This document shows positions 34,820 to 46,296 of a DNA stretch of 64,000 bases, in pieces. Source of the stretch: Oscheius sp. JU75 (lineage: Eukaryota; Nematoda; Chromadorea; Rhabditida; Rhabditidae); contig JASJZC010000005.1 of NCBI GenBank assembly GCA_037178855.1, positions 2,666,001 to 2,730,000 of the forward strand, read 5' to 3'. The notes under the pieces were generated by a model, which was not told the DNA's origin, did no database searches, and saw only the letters and a list, made by a program, of their open reading frames with translations. The first letter of the stretch is position 1. The number at the start of each line of letters is the position of its first letter. The position numbers and the translations under genes are program-made.

Positions 34820-35347
34820 ATGCTATCGTTACTGCTGCTCGTGGGACTATTGTCCCTTTTGCTGTTCCACTGCGCACCGAAGAAAAAGGACTCGCCGGAG
34901 CTGGTGAACACACTCAAGTCGCAGAAGATACTACCAGCGGAGAAGCAGAAAACGGTCATCAAGCCACCTCCGCCTCCCGAACCGAACAAATCGAAAGTGG
35001 AAGTCCGGAAGAAGACGGAAAAAAAGCTGGATGAGGCGAAGACGCCTAAGAATCCCGAGAAAAAGTTGGTGGAGAAGAAGTCCGATAAGAAGAACGAAAC
35101 GGAAGGACAGCAGTCGACTGTACAGCAGCAACAACAGGCGAACGGGAAGAAGATAGCGGACGAGGTGATGGGGCCGACTTCGGCTGGAAAGAAGTCGAAG
35201 AAGGAACCGAGACACAAGAGCTTTAAGTACGAGCCTCCGCCGGTGGAACAGAGACCGAAGAAACCGGAAAACTTTAAGGAAAAGGACCCACATATTAAAA
35301 GCACTCGATCACTCGAATTCGTCAAAGGCGAGATCGGCTTCGAGTAA
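34820..35347 (+). CDS. Lys-rich small protein with lipobox-like hydrophobic leader
   Basis: Single-exon 175-aa protein. The ATG at 34820 starts a hydrophobic leader MLSLLLLVGLLSLLLFHC immediately followed by APKKKDSPEL; the frame is also open upstream. The remainder is strongly basic and disordered: proline stretch IKPPPPPEPNKSK, repeated KK/EKK blocks, a QQQQQ run, then KYEPPPVEQRPKKPENFKE. The leader ending in Cys followed by KKK is shared with the gene at 50631, so the two look like members of one family. It could be an N-terminally membrane-anchored (palmitoylated Cys) or secreted lysine-rich protein. No conserved domain is recognised. It immediately follows the otopetrin-like gene on the same strand. 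Confidence 0.55.
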   Translation: MLSLLLLVGLLSLLLFHCAPKKKDSPELVNTLKSQKILPAEKQKTVIKPPPPPEPNKSKVEVRKKTEKKLDEAKTPKNPEKKLVEKKSDKKNETEGQQSTVQQQQQANGKKIADEVMGPTSAGKKSKKEPRHKSFKYEPPPVEQRPKKPENFKEKDPHIKSTRSLEFVKGEIGFE

Positions 35348-35667
35348 AGACAGCAAGACTTACTGTGCAATGAAATTTTATGCAGACAATTCTCCCTTCC
35401 TTGTGCTACTTGTTCTTAAAACACTATTTATGTCCATTTCCAAAGACAGCGAAATCAGTTTGTGTAAAAAAACTCTGCATTTGGTCTACGGAGAAGAAAA
35501 CAATCTTATACATAACAAGAGCAGTCAAACGCACAGACCCATTCTTGCTCAAAGCCAGCTAACAAATTTTTTAAGGGTTGAATGATACGAATAAAATACA
35601 TTGGTTTGCTGTGGCGAGTGACTTCAGGTAACTCTATTCACTTCTGTTTTGTTACAACAAAAACTAG

Positions 35668-35869
35668 AGATCTCTGGAGATGGTTGCAGTTGGTCGGAAT
35701 CTCACCTCAAAGAAAACTACTCTTCTTGGGCGGGTCGATCGATCCGGAAGAGCCGGGCTCTCTCGACTGTCTGGCCTTGATCTCGACGATAAAAGTGGTC
35801 TTTCCGCAGCACGTTCTTCTGCGAGGAGTTCCTGAGACCATGAAAATCAATTTTGGCTCTCGATACGGG
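35668..35869 (+). pseudogene. Decayed PPP-type Ser/Thr phosphatase fragment
   Basis: An exon after AAACTAG and before a GTAGGC donor reads DLWRWLQLVGISPQRKLLFL, then GGSIDPEEPGSLDCLALI, VVFPQHVLLRGVPETMKINF and SRYG. It aligns with the PP1/PP2A core in which the same stretch is LFLGDYVDRG...LLRGNHE...YG. Metal-binding GDxVDR has become GGSIDP and GNHE has become GVPE, so catalysis should be lost. No GDxHG motif upstream and no later PPP motifs were found. It is either a pseudogene fragment or one exon of a rapidly evolving pseudophosphatase. Detection is by motif comparison only. Confidence 0.55.
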
Positions 35870-36645
35870 GTAGGCAAAGCTTACTTGCCATCGAATTACT
35901 TGACAATAACTAACTGCCAGATTTCTAGCTTCAGGTCACGGACAAACAAACAAATAAACAGAGTCCGCTACAGAAATTATCTTTTAGCGGGCACAATTGA
36001 CAAACCGACTGCATATGAGATGGCGAATTCACAGCTCTTGTTTTATTGAAGGGAGATTTGAACTATTTGCCTCTGATGGAAAGAGTGATCTAGAGACTAA
36101 CTGATAACTAGAAACCATGATTTTCTCTCGTGGCCGAAAAGATCTCAGTTCAAACGGTGGTATTTTTCGAAGACACCGATCACCTGAGTCAATGTTTTAG
36201 CTACAAGTTGGTGGTCGAGCTGATGATGAAGCAGTCCAAGAAACTTCCAAGCGGAGACGGTTGGAAGAAGAACAAACTGACAGAGGGTGATGTGTAAAAG
36301 ACTCAAACGAGAAAATGACTAATAGACGTCGAGTCTTGGGATTTGATCTGCAAAAAAATTCGTTTGGACTGTGTCCCAGATTCTTTTCTTCAACTGACTT
36401 GAATTCTTTTCCTTTACTCAGTGCGTTCCAAAGTTCCACCTAAAAGTGCTCATAAAATGATCGGAGACGGCAAAAATCACTTTCCAATCGGTCTGTTATC
36501 AAATTAGCTCCTGCTGTTCCTCGTCAACTCCAAACTGGCTTGCCATGGTCACGCCTCTCGTCGTCAAATCAACTTCTCTATCCATTTTACGAGAATCAAT
36601 TTTTACGACAGCCGAACAGTGGGAACTCTGGTCACAATACAACAC
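35870..36645. other. Interval between phosphatase fragment and exchanger
   Basis: A frame at about 36202-36297 (+, after TGTTTTAG) reads YKLVVELMMKQSKKLP then GDGWKKNKLTEGDV and stops. It looks protein-like but is unassigned. Otherwise nothing supported. Confidence 0.3.
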
Positions 36646-39507
36646 ATGCGTCCTATTTATCTTTGTCTCCTACTCTTCTGTGTGGATCTAGTCGCTGGAG
36701 CGAACTCGAGTCATCCCGCGAAGAAATACAAGGTCGTGTCCTTTAAATGGGATTCGGTCAAGACCCCGGTGACTATAGCCGTATGGATTCTCGTTGCTGC
36801 TCTTGCCAAGATCTGTAGGGTTTTGGATTTGTTCTCAAATATATGGACAGTTTTTAACAACTTGAAACCCTTGACATCGGTTCTGCCCGACTCCTCTCTA
36901 CTGATCTCAATTGGTCTCATCATCGGTTGTGTCATCCGACAGACCGGCTCGACTGTGGACTTTTCTCTGGACAGTCATGCCTTCTTCATCTACCTCCTCC
37001 CTCCGATCATCTTCGATGCCGGCTACTTCATGCCCAATCGGGCCCTGTTTGAGAATATCGGGTCAGTTCTGCTCTTTTCTGTCGTGGGAACAATCTGGAA
37101 CACGTTCGTCATCGGTGAGGCATCTCATTTAGTGAAGAGTCTAATCAGTCAGGTGGTTCTCTGCTCCTCCTCCAACAGTACGATCTATTCACTATGCACT
37201 TCTCCACCTTCGAAATATTCGTCTTTTCCGCCCTCATTTCTGCCGTCGATCCGGTACGTAAGTCACCGTCAGTCACAGACAAGTTATGCTCTCGCAAACT
37301 GCACCGTTCCCAAACAAGAAATATTATTCAGGTAGCTGTTATTGCAGTCTTCGAGGACCTTCATGTCAACGGTAATTGTGGTTCGATTCCCTTTCTAAGT
37401 CTCTCAGAATTTCTGTTTGTTAACGTCTTCGGAGAGGCGCTGTTCAACGACGGGGTCACTGTGGTTCTCTACCAGATCTCGACGAGTTTCGCGCTCATTG
37501 GCTACGATGGATTGGATCCGGGAGACTATGTCAAAGCCGGCTTCTCCTTCTTCCTTGTGGCTCTGGGAGGAACTCTCATCGGAATCATCTTTGCCTTCTT
37601 GACCTCTTTGGCCACTAAATACACCTATTCGAATTCGGTCAGGATTCTGGCCCCAGTATTCATCTTCGTCCTTCCTTACATTGCCTATCTGGCAGCTGAA
37701 ATGATCTCCCTCTCCTCCATCATCGCGTGAGTTCGAAGCTTTCTGGAAGAGTCAAGAGGTTCAGGATTGCAGTTTGTGGCATGGTTATGAAGCAGTACGT
37801 CAAAGGGAACATCTCTGTTGCGGCGACTCATTCTGTGAAGTATTTCACCAAAATGCTGGCCCAGTCCAGCGAGACCGTCATCTTCATGTAAGAATTCGTT
37901 TAACTTGTTCAGTGCAGAATCTTTTCCTCACAAATGAGGTTTGCCCAGATTCTGCGCTACAACTTTGAATAAGTTCTAGTAAAAGAAAGTTGTAAGATAG
38001 TAGACCATGAGATCGCCGTGTAGTATATTTATGGTACGGGTGGAGCATAAATTAAATAGACTAAAAATGTGCAACTGCTTTAGGTTCCTCGGTCTCTCGA
38101 CCATCAGCTCCCACCACTATTGGGACACCTGGTTTGTTCTCTCAACCATCGGCTTCTGTCTCCTGTGGAGAACTGTCGGTATCGCTTCCTCGTTTCCACA
38201 CTGAGAATATTTCCAGGAGTCGTCATCCAGTGCTGTTTATTGAACTTCTTTCGCCACAAAAAGTTCTCCAAGGTTCTTATTGTCACATCTCTCTGATCAA
38301 ACAATATTTTCAGGTCGATCAGTTCATTCTCTCTTATGGGGGTCTTCGCGGAGCCATCGCCTTCGGACTAGCCGTTTCCATTCCCGGTTCGATTGTGGCC
38401 AAGCCCATGTTCGTCACCACTACAGTAAGAAAGACAAAACTATTGACCCAGAGTTTACAGATCGTCGTCATCTTCTTTACCGTCTTCCTACAGGGAATCA
38501 CCATCCGCCCGCTGGTTCATTTCCTTGATGTCGAGAGGAACGAACACCGTGAGCCGACGATGACCGAAAGTGTTTATGGAAAGTATCTGCAGTACATGAT
38601 GAGTGGATTGGAAGAGATAGCGGGGCTTCGGGGACACTATTCTCTGAGAGACAGGTCGCTTTTCCTCTTTTCCATATGCAAACAGATATAGATTCGAGAG
38701 ATTCAACGCGAAGATTCTTCGTCCGATCTTTATGAGACACGAAGCGAAGAGCACCTTCGACGCGTCGACAATCGTCCGTGCCTACAACAAAATCACTCTC
38801 GAGGATGCTCTCAACATGAGCAGGTCCCAGCCGTGAGTTGTTGTCCCGTTAAAGAACAGAATGGTTCAGAAGCATGACTCTGCTAGCTGAAAAGAAGGAA
38901 TCCGGCATAGAAATGAAGGACTTGGGTGGGTCAAAAGTATGAGGAAGTTAGACATGAGGCCTAAACAACTTCAGACAGTCCCGTTGCCCACGAATATGGA
39001 TGATCTATACACCCTGTTCGGCGAAATGCTTGATCGGAAATTGAGAGAGATGAAGGTTGTGACGGAGCTGGAGAAGAAGCAGGATGGTGGCGATATTAAG
39101 GACGACTACATGAAGCAGTTGAGTCAAAAGGTTCCAACTCTCATCTTGTGAGAAATCTAAATGTTCAGGAAGAAGACTCCGAGATGAAAGAAGATGATGG
39201 AGAGCCGAAGCAGAGCAGGAAAAAAAGTATGTTAAGACCGGTGTCCTTCGCTGTATAAATGAGCAGGAGAGGAATAAAATGACACCTATTTGAATCATTG
39301 TGATTGTGAAGAACAGCTACAGAGAAGCTGTTCGAGAAGCACGAAAACCATCTCCAAGTCGAGCAAGAACCGTCGAAGAAGACTAGAAGAAGGACCAACA
39401 AAGCGTATTCCAGACAACTGCAGCAATATAGAATAGTTTTGAGCCCCCCTTCTAGTTTATTTCGACGGTTCTTGCTCGACTTGGTAATGGAATTCGTCTC
39501 TTTCTGA
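36646..39507 (+). CDS. nhx: SLC9-family Na+/H+ exchanger
   Basis: The ATG opens a signal-peptide-like segment (MRPIYLCLLLFCVDLVAGA), then the multi-helix cation/proton antiporter core: IYLLPPIIFDAGYFMPNR (amiloride-sensitive region), FSALISAVDPV then AVIAVFEDLHVNEFLFVNVF, GEALFNDGVTVVLYQ, and GGLRGAIAFGLAVSIPGS. The Asp-containing motif FGEALFND is the exchanger transport site. The cytosolic tail includes EEIAGLRGHYSLRDRF and RPIFMRHE, then charged coiled sequence with EEDSEMKEDDGEPKQ. It exchanges Na+ for H+ at plasma or endosomal membrane. The C-terminal end is uncertain: read-through stops at about 39258, while splicing to the exon after GAAGAACAG extends to 39507. Resembles C. elegans NHX plasma-membrane types; the paralogue was not assigned. 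Confidence 0.9.
39354..39484. repeat. Perfect 24-bp inverted repeat, 83-nt spacer
   Basis: Arms 39354-39377 and 39461-39484 are exact reverse complements (core AAGTCGAGCAAGAACCGTCG). They lie in the last exon or 3' UTR of the Na+/H+ exchanger, where the transcript could fold into a long stem-loop. Confidence 0.9.
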
Positions 39508-39589
39508 TTGTAGAGAAAAAATGTGTCTGAATAAGGGAAAACTTTGTTTCATAAGGTTAACAAAAATGTAAAACTTACAAGATATTATG

Positions 39590-41718
39590 TTACTCTTTCA
39601 TCGCTTCGCGATCTTCGTCTTGCTGATCGTCTCCTCCGCCAGCGACAGCCTTTCTATAGTCATTGTAGACCTAAAGGAGACTTTATAGAGGAAAGGAATC
39701 ATGGTTCACCTGAGATTTCTTGACAATCTTCATGACATTGGCGAGAGAATTCTTGTTGTCATCTCCAGGCTGCATGTTTCTTTCGCGGGCAGTATAGAAC
39801 TGAAATTGGACATTAAAAAAAGCAATTAAGCAAACAATACCCTGCTTCTAGCAACCATCAGGGCCGAATATCGGTTTCTGCATTGGATCGGAGTTCGATT
39901 TAAGAGATGCCTGGAACATTTGACCCAATTATCTGAAAACTTGAGCCTCAACAGAAGAAAACAAACAAAACCGAGTCCGTAGGTGGCCACAAGGAAAATG
40001 AGCTTCTCGTCGTCGTTTTGTGACCATTCTCTCGGCAGACGCTGGTCCATTGCCGACACCCATCTCTCACGGCACTGCACATCATTTCTGCAGGGGATTG
40101 CCTTGGCAATCTTGGACCATTCGCGGGCTCCAAATTGGTTCACGGCTGTGATCAGCACCTGAACTCGTGGGTGAAGAGAGAAATCGTTACAAAGACTGAC
40201 CAAGTCTTCCTGATCGGTCCACGGTCCGTGTTTGACAAACTTATTCAGCTTGCGATTGTAGCGAGTTCGAACTTGCTGACGATTACGGCCTTTCATATAG
40301 TAGGTTACTGAAACTATATTTGAGGGAGAAACTTGTTCCAGACGAACCTTTTTCCCATTGGATTCGGCCGTTGACAGTTTTCAGCTTCTCACAGAGATCA
40401 ATGAGACGTTTATCTTCCTCTTGAGTCCATTCTCTGTATAGCGGATTTGGGAAAAAGTGTAAAAGGAGCTTACTCTTTGTTCTGCTGGCAATCTGTCCGA
40501 TACTTCTGGAAGCACTGCCAAGGAGATCTCTTTGTCTGCAGTTTGTTGGCGATCAACGGCCAGGACTCCTTCTTACTCTGAACCATGTTATTGTCCCCCA
40601 CAATGAGAAATTAGGTACGTCTCTCAGCTGCTGCAGATGGATCTTCTCCCGCTCGCTCCACGGACCCTGGTTCCAGATGGGACTAAGCTCGTTGATCCAC
40701 TTCAATCGCAGCGCTTCGGCGCGACGGACACCATCGAACTGAAAATTGTCATAGAACTCAAAAGAGAAGTTACTAACACTGAGATTGCTAATTTTGACCC
40801 AGTCGATCTTATTGACATCGACGGACTTGATGAAATAGGTTTCGGACTGATTTCTGAAGGCTATGGCTAAAATGTAAAAAAAAAATCAGTGCTCACTTTT
40901 CGTAGGCAATCTTGCGGCCACACAGCTCAATCTCCTCTTTCCATTGCTCAATTTCTTGCTGGGTCGTATCTTGTCCCGTTTCGCGAAGGCGTTCCCGCAG
41001 CTGATCTCGTCTAAAGCTTTCGTAGTAAAACTTTCTACTAAAATACCAACCTGGAAATGAGCTCCTCCGTCTTGACCTCGATCATCTCGTTGTGCACTGC
41101 CTTACGAAGAATGGCAATATCCTTCGGACTCCCTGCAAGTGGCCGATTAAACAATGGATGAACAAAGAACTTACATCTCTTCTCCTCGCGCAACATCGGA
41201 TCAAAAACGGTCATATTCATGCGTCTCATTCCTTCTTCGCTGTAGGGAGCATACTACGTGAGAAAATAATATGAGAAGTCACATGAAGCAACCATTTGAT
41301 CACTGTCTCTGAAGTACGGGGGAAGATAGCGCTGGACAGGAATCTTTCTCTTCATGAAATTGCCGGCATTTTCGAGAGCTTTCTTCTTTTCGACAACGTC
41401 TTTCTGAGACAAGATGTTGTAGAACAAGATGGACCGACCTGACGACGAATAGATTCAGCTTTAGCCCCTTCAATCTTCGCAATTACCTTTTCCAAATAGA
41501 CGATCAAGACGTCGACTTCAGCGATCGCTGTGCGGAGGCTGTCGTCTGCTGGGACTTCTTCTTTCGGAACAATTTGAAGCTGAGACTATAAATCCCGCTG
41601 TATTTGAGAGAAAAAGACAACTTACAAGTGTTTCGAAGATAGGATCGTTGACTTCGACTTTCACTCGTACAGCCGACGAGGCATTTTCAGTTGGCTGCTG
41701 GTTGGTGCCACCATCCAT
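39590..41718 (-). CDS. snpc-4: SNAPC4-like Myb-repeat transcription factor subunit
   Basis: The minus-strand ATG at 41718 follows CTTTTCAG by seven bases; stop at 39590. The protein begins with a polar region (MDGGTNQQPTENASSAVRV), then a helical region with YLPPYFRD, and several tandem Myb/SANT repeats. Recognisable pieces are KKESWPLIANKLQTKRSPWQ with CFQKYR, EWTQEEDKRLIDL, HGPWTDQEDLVSL, WSKIAKAIPCRNDVQCRERW, EWSQNDDEKL and RTPIQCRNRYSALM. Repeated Myb units of this kind characterise SNAPC4, the large DNA-binding subunit of the snRNA-activating complex that recognises the proximal sequence element of snRNA promoters (in worms also piRNA and SL RNA genes). Other multi-Myb proteins are less likely given the number and spacing of repeats. 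Diverges from exportin-1. Confidence 0.75.
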
Positions 41719-42085
41719 GTCTCTTCTGAAAAGAATTACGTCTGGTGAGGAAAATATTGTGTTTGCAAAGATGTGTAACGCATTTAACGATTTTGAGCTA
41801 TTCGAAATCGCGCGCATAATTTATGTATAGGTCCTGTGGCGAATTATTTGCTATACAGTAAACTTGTTCTTTTTTTTTTATTAACCAAATCCTATTTTTC
41901 GCAGAATTTTTCTTTCTATTTTTGGTTTCCTTTTTATGAAAATTCCGTGTAAAATGATAACCATAGTGAATAACAACTTATAAAAAGAAAAGGTTAGGTT
42001 TAGTAAATTCCACGTGTAACATTGCCTTGCTATTGAACTCGTCTTTTTACCAATTTATCAATTGTGTTACAGGCGCAGTAGCATC
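41719..42085. promoter_or_regulatory. Shared divergent promoter region of SNAPC4 and exportin-1 genes
   Basis: 367 bp of A/T-rich DNA separate two divergent start codons, including poly-T and a TTACAG acceptor before the exportin ATG. No TATA box stands out. The interval must hold regulatory sequence for at least one gene. Confidence 0.45.
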
Positions 42086-45000
42086 ATGAATGGGCAGACA
42101 CGTCAAGCCGATTTAGATGCTACCCGCTCACAACTCTTGGGAGAACAAATCAATGTCGGACTGCTTGACCAGGTAGTTTTCGATTTTTAGCTCTCATTCC
42201 ATTGGAACTTAGGTAGTGGAAGCCCTGAGCACCTCCGATCCCGAGGAAAGAAAACAGGCCAACGAGCTTCTTTGCGAGATAAAGGCGGATCCTAATTCCT
42301 GGCTGAAGGTTGACACGATTCTTGATAACTCTAAGAACGACAGCACCAAGTACATAGCCCTTCAGATTCTTGAAGACGCCATTCGAACTAGGTGAGGACT
42401 TACGGAAACCTTTGAAGTAACTTCGATTTTCAGATGGCGCTCGTTGCCTGATGACCAGCGCACTGGCATTCGTGAATTTATTGTGACCAAGATCGCAGAT
42501 TTGAGCCCCAACACTCTCAGTAGCGACTACATATTGAACAAGATGAATCTAGTCCTGGTGCAAATTGTGAAGAAGGACTGGCCGCACCGTTGGCCCTCGT
42601 TCATCAATGATCTGCTCAGTTTTGCCGGATCCTGTCGTGGTAGCTGTGTGAACAGTCTGAACATCTTCTCTCTTCTAAGGTAGACGTTTTAGAAGAGCCA
42701 ATACCTTCTCGTTTTCAGCGAGGAAGTCTTCGACTTTGGAGGACAGAACATGACTCAGGCAGAAGAGCGCAACCTCAAGGAGACCTTCTGTCGGCAGTTC
42801 GAAGATGTCTACGCCTTCTGCAGCCGTTGTCTGAGCGACTGCCCGACCAATGAGATCATCACGGCTGTTCTGAAGACTATCCGACGATTCCTTTCCTGGA
42901 TCCCGACTCCGACCGTCTTCGGCTCGGATATCATTGCTCTTCTCGTAGAAAAAGTAGGGGTTCTAGTTTGCCTGTAACTGGAAAAACTTCAGTTCCTCCT
43001 GATCGACAAGTATCGTGTCGATGTTATTCAATGTCTCAGCGAAGTGGCTGGGATCTCTGCTACCACGTGTGATACCTTCCTCCCCAAAATGAAGCTCATG
43101 TTCACGGAGACGATCAAGACAGTTAGCGCTGTTGCTTACATCGTGAACCAATATATGTTCAGATTGGCAACTTGGTTGGGGAGAATGTCGATTTCGCCAA
43201 CATTTATAGAAGCACGAATGACGAAAACGATCAAAACTTTATCTCTTCTCTTACCATTTTCCTGACGGTCTTCCTCAAAGAATATGGAAGTCGACTCGCT
43301 CGCACTGGAGAAGAAGGCGAAGTGCACAAATTCGCTCTCAAGCTCCTTTTGAAGCTGAGTATCGTCGATAATGTCGAAGTCTGGAAAGTAAGAATTCTCA
43401 ATCCTTTGTTTTACATAGCTCTTTTTGCAGATGTGCCTCGAGTATTGGGTCGGTCTCACTGCCGAGTTGTACCGGCAGAATCCATATGTCGGAGCCAGCG
43501 TCATACTTTCGTCCAGCAACGAGATGAGCCCCAAGGTCGCTTTTTATCTCGATGTTCTGTCCGAACTACGCGATATCATTATCGTCAAGATGGCAAGACC
43601 CGAGGAAGTGATGCTAGTAGAAACGGAATCTGGAGAAGTTGTTCGCGAAATGGTCCGCGACACGGATAATATCAACCTGTACAAGTCTGCCAGGGAATGT
43701 CTCACCTATCTCACATTCCTCGATAATAGGGAGACTATCGAAAAGATGACTACCAAGCTGGGAGAACAGGTACATTGTCTTTGCTTCTGCGTCTAGCTTG
43801 TGTTCAGGTGACTCCGAACGGCTTCGATCGTCCCAAGCTGAACACTCTCTGCTGGGCCATTGGATCGATCGCAAACACTCTGCCGGAAGAAGATGAAAAG
43901 CGTTTCTTGGTCGTCGTTGTCAGAGAGCTACTGAGTCTCTGCGAGATGAAGCGTGGAAAAGATAACAAGGCCGCCATCGCTGCCAACATTATGTACGTCG
44001 TGGGACAGTACCATCGCTTCCTTCGCGCTCATTGGAAATTTCTGAAGACGGTCATCCTCAAGCTCTTCGAATTCATGCACGAATCGCACGAGGGAGTTCA
44101 AGACATGTCCTGCGACACATTTATGAAGATAGTTCTCAAGTGCAAAAACATGATGGCTGTAGCACAACCAGGAGAGGCATATCCCTTTATCGAAGAAATC
44201 TTGAACAATCTCGGCGCTCATACTTGTGATCTTACTCCAGAACAGGTACTTTCTCGTTGTTTCACTTTTTTTACAAGTGTTACTTTCAGCAATGCATTTT
44301 CTTCGAAGCCGTGGGCCACATAATCAGAGCTGTCCAGAGCGAGCCGGAACGTATCAACTATCTAAATGTTTTGATGGCCTGCTGTACCGATACCTGGGAG
44401 CGCATTATTCAGATTCTCGCAGCTAGTGAACAGCCACTTCAAGAGTTAGCCGACAAAGATGTTTGCATCTTTGCTTTTTCCATTTTGAATCGGATTTCAG
44501 GTCTCGCGAGAAGCCCTTTTCTGTGTTCGTCTTTCTGCAGCTGTATGTCGATCATTCGGCTACGAATTCTACGTCCAATTGACTCCGAAGTTCAATGACA
44601 TGCTTGCAGTATACCAGCTAATTTCGACTGGACTAAAATCGGATGAAATCAGCCAAGTGGATGTCAGTTGCCGTTTCTAATCATCAACGAGAGAGTTTTC
44701 AGATTCAAATTGTGAAGAACTTCCGTGCCTACAAGAAGGAATTCCTTGTGCTGATGTCGACGTGGATTGCCCAGGATAGATCGGTGGATCGGCTGAAGAG
44801 CGAGTTTTTCAATCCTCTAATGGACGCTGTCTTGTTCGACTACAACACCAACACGCCCGATACTAGAGACGCCAAGGTCCTCTCGCTACTCGCCATCATC
44901 GTTACTCGACTTGAATGTGATATCTCAGAGTTTGTGCCTGCCATCTTGGACTCTGTTCTCGACTGCACCATTCAGATGATCACCCAGGATATGACGGTTA

Positions 45001-45835
45001 GCCTATTCGATTTTACAGTGCCATCTATTTAGAACTTCCCTGAACACCGTGTCAATCTTTTCCAAATGATTCTGGCTATCGTCACGGAAGTCTTCCCTGC
45101 CCTTCTGGAGCTACCCGATGAGCGACAGAACTTCATCATGGAGACCATCTACTGGGCTTTCCAAAACTCGCAACGCGAGGTGGCCGAACTTGGACTCGAT
45201 ATCACGAGGGAAATACTGGCTCGTGTCAAGAAATTGGCTCTCAGTGGCAGCGGACTTGAGAAGCAGACTGCTCAGAACTTTTACCAGAAATACTTCGTCG
45301 GCATTCTGGAGCATGTCTTTGCCGTGTTGACCGACAAGAGTCAAGTTCAGATGCTAGGTAAGGGTCTTCACGTCCCCCTTGATTCGAACCTTTTATAGGA
45401 ATGACGCGTTTCGGTGAAGTCATTTGCCAGCTCTTCGAGTCCCTTAAGAAGTCCGTTCAAGTCCCGTTAAATGCTGAGAACAAGCCTGCCGATGCTTACA
45501 TCTCCGAATATCTCTCCGGTATCTTCACGCAGCACTATTCCGCTCAACTCAATCAGTCAGTTCTCCATTTTGTTCTTCATTTTGACGAAGCTCATTTCAG
45601 GGACCAGATCCGTGTGTTCATCTTGGGCTTCTTCACCTTTTCCGGCAGCTGCACCGAGATGAAAAACCATCTCAAGGATTTCCTCGTCAAGCTGCAGGAG
45701 CAGCAGAATGGCCAGGGACTCGATGACAGTCTCTTCATCACCGAGCGAAACGCAGCCATTGCTGAAGCACAGAGAAAGGAAGCGGAAAAGGCCAACGCCG
45801 TCGGTGTGGCCTTTGTCGATGACGACGAAATGTGA
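42086..45835 (+). CDS. xpo-1: Exportin-1 (CRM1) nuclear export receptor
   Basis: Multi-exon gene encoding the karyopherin-beta receptor that exports leucine-rich NES cargo with RanGTP. After MNGQTRQADLDAT the importin-beta N-terminal region reads STSDPEERKQANELLCEIKA and DSTKYIALQILEDAIRTRW. Then LPDDQRTGIREFIVTKIADL and the exportin-1 HEAT repeats follow: KKDWPHRWPSFINDLL,  NRETIEKMTTKLGEQ, PKLNTLCWAIGSIA and VVGQYHRFLRAHWKFLKTVI. The NES-groove segment is MSCDTFMKIVLKCKN. The Cys codon at 44141-44143 aligns with the cysteine alkylated by leptomycin B (Cys528 in human). The end is acidic (VGVAFVDDDEM), as in other CRM1 proteins. Introns are short throughout. The assignment is certain. Confidence 0.96.
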
Positions 45836-46296
45836 GAGTTCATCCATTAATATCACCTCTTTTTCTGTAGTGGTATCATATTCACCCAATTGACTGTATG
45901 TTAAAAATTCAAATTTGTCTTGTCCTCCAATGAATTTTTAAGGGAAAATCTTCGTTGGCACTTCATTTTTTTTATATAATTCTTTTTTTTTTTTGGGAGG
46001 GGGAGGAAACTTGTTCTCAGCAGACTGAGGTCCATCACTGGCTACAGCGTTGAGATCAGTTTTTTCATTGTTCACAACTATCCATCATTGGAATTATATC
46101 AAAGCCAACGCCGCTGTCAGCTAATCCTCAAGAATCCCTTGCAAACAACCGCCTTCAATTGAACCTGTGACCACTGGTCATTTTCATCAGACAGGTGATC
46201 GACCACCTTGCGTTCCCTATTTGAAAGCTAGTGCATCTCCCAGTCGGTGGTTGTTTTATCGATTTTTCTTCTTCGACTTTCCATTCCTCATCAAGG
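45836..46296. other. Intergenic region upstream of the Notch-like gene
   Basis: 3' end of exportin-1, T-rich tract at about 45967-45995, then the promoter side of the Notch-like gene. No EGF-type cysteine-rich exon is visible here on the plus strand, which matters for the Notch model. Confidence 0.5.

Noticed and set aside
34753..35370. Minus-strand 205-codon frame
   Set aside because: Shadow of the Lys-rich gene on the plus strand.
37370..37400. Perfect Pol III B box (GGTTCGATTCC)
   Set aside because: It lies in a short intron of the exchanger; upstream sequence is coding and cannot form D or anticodon arms.
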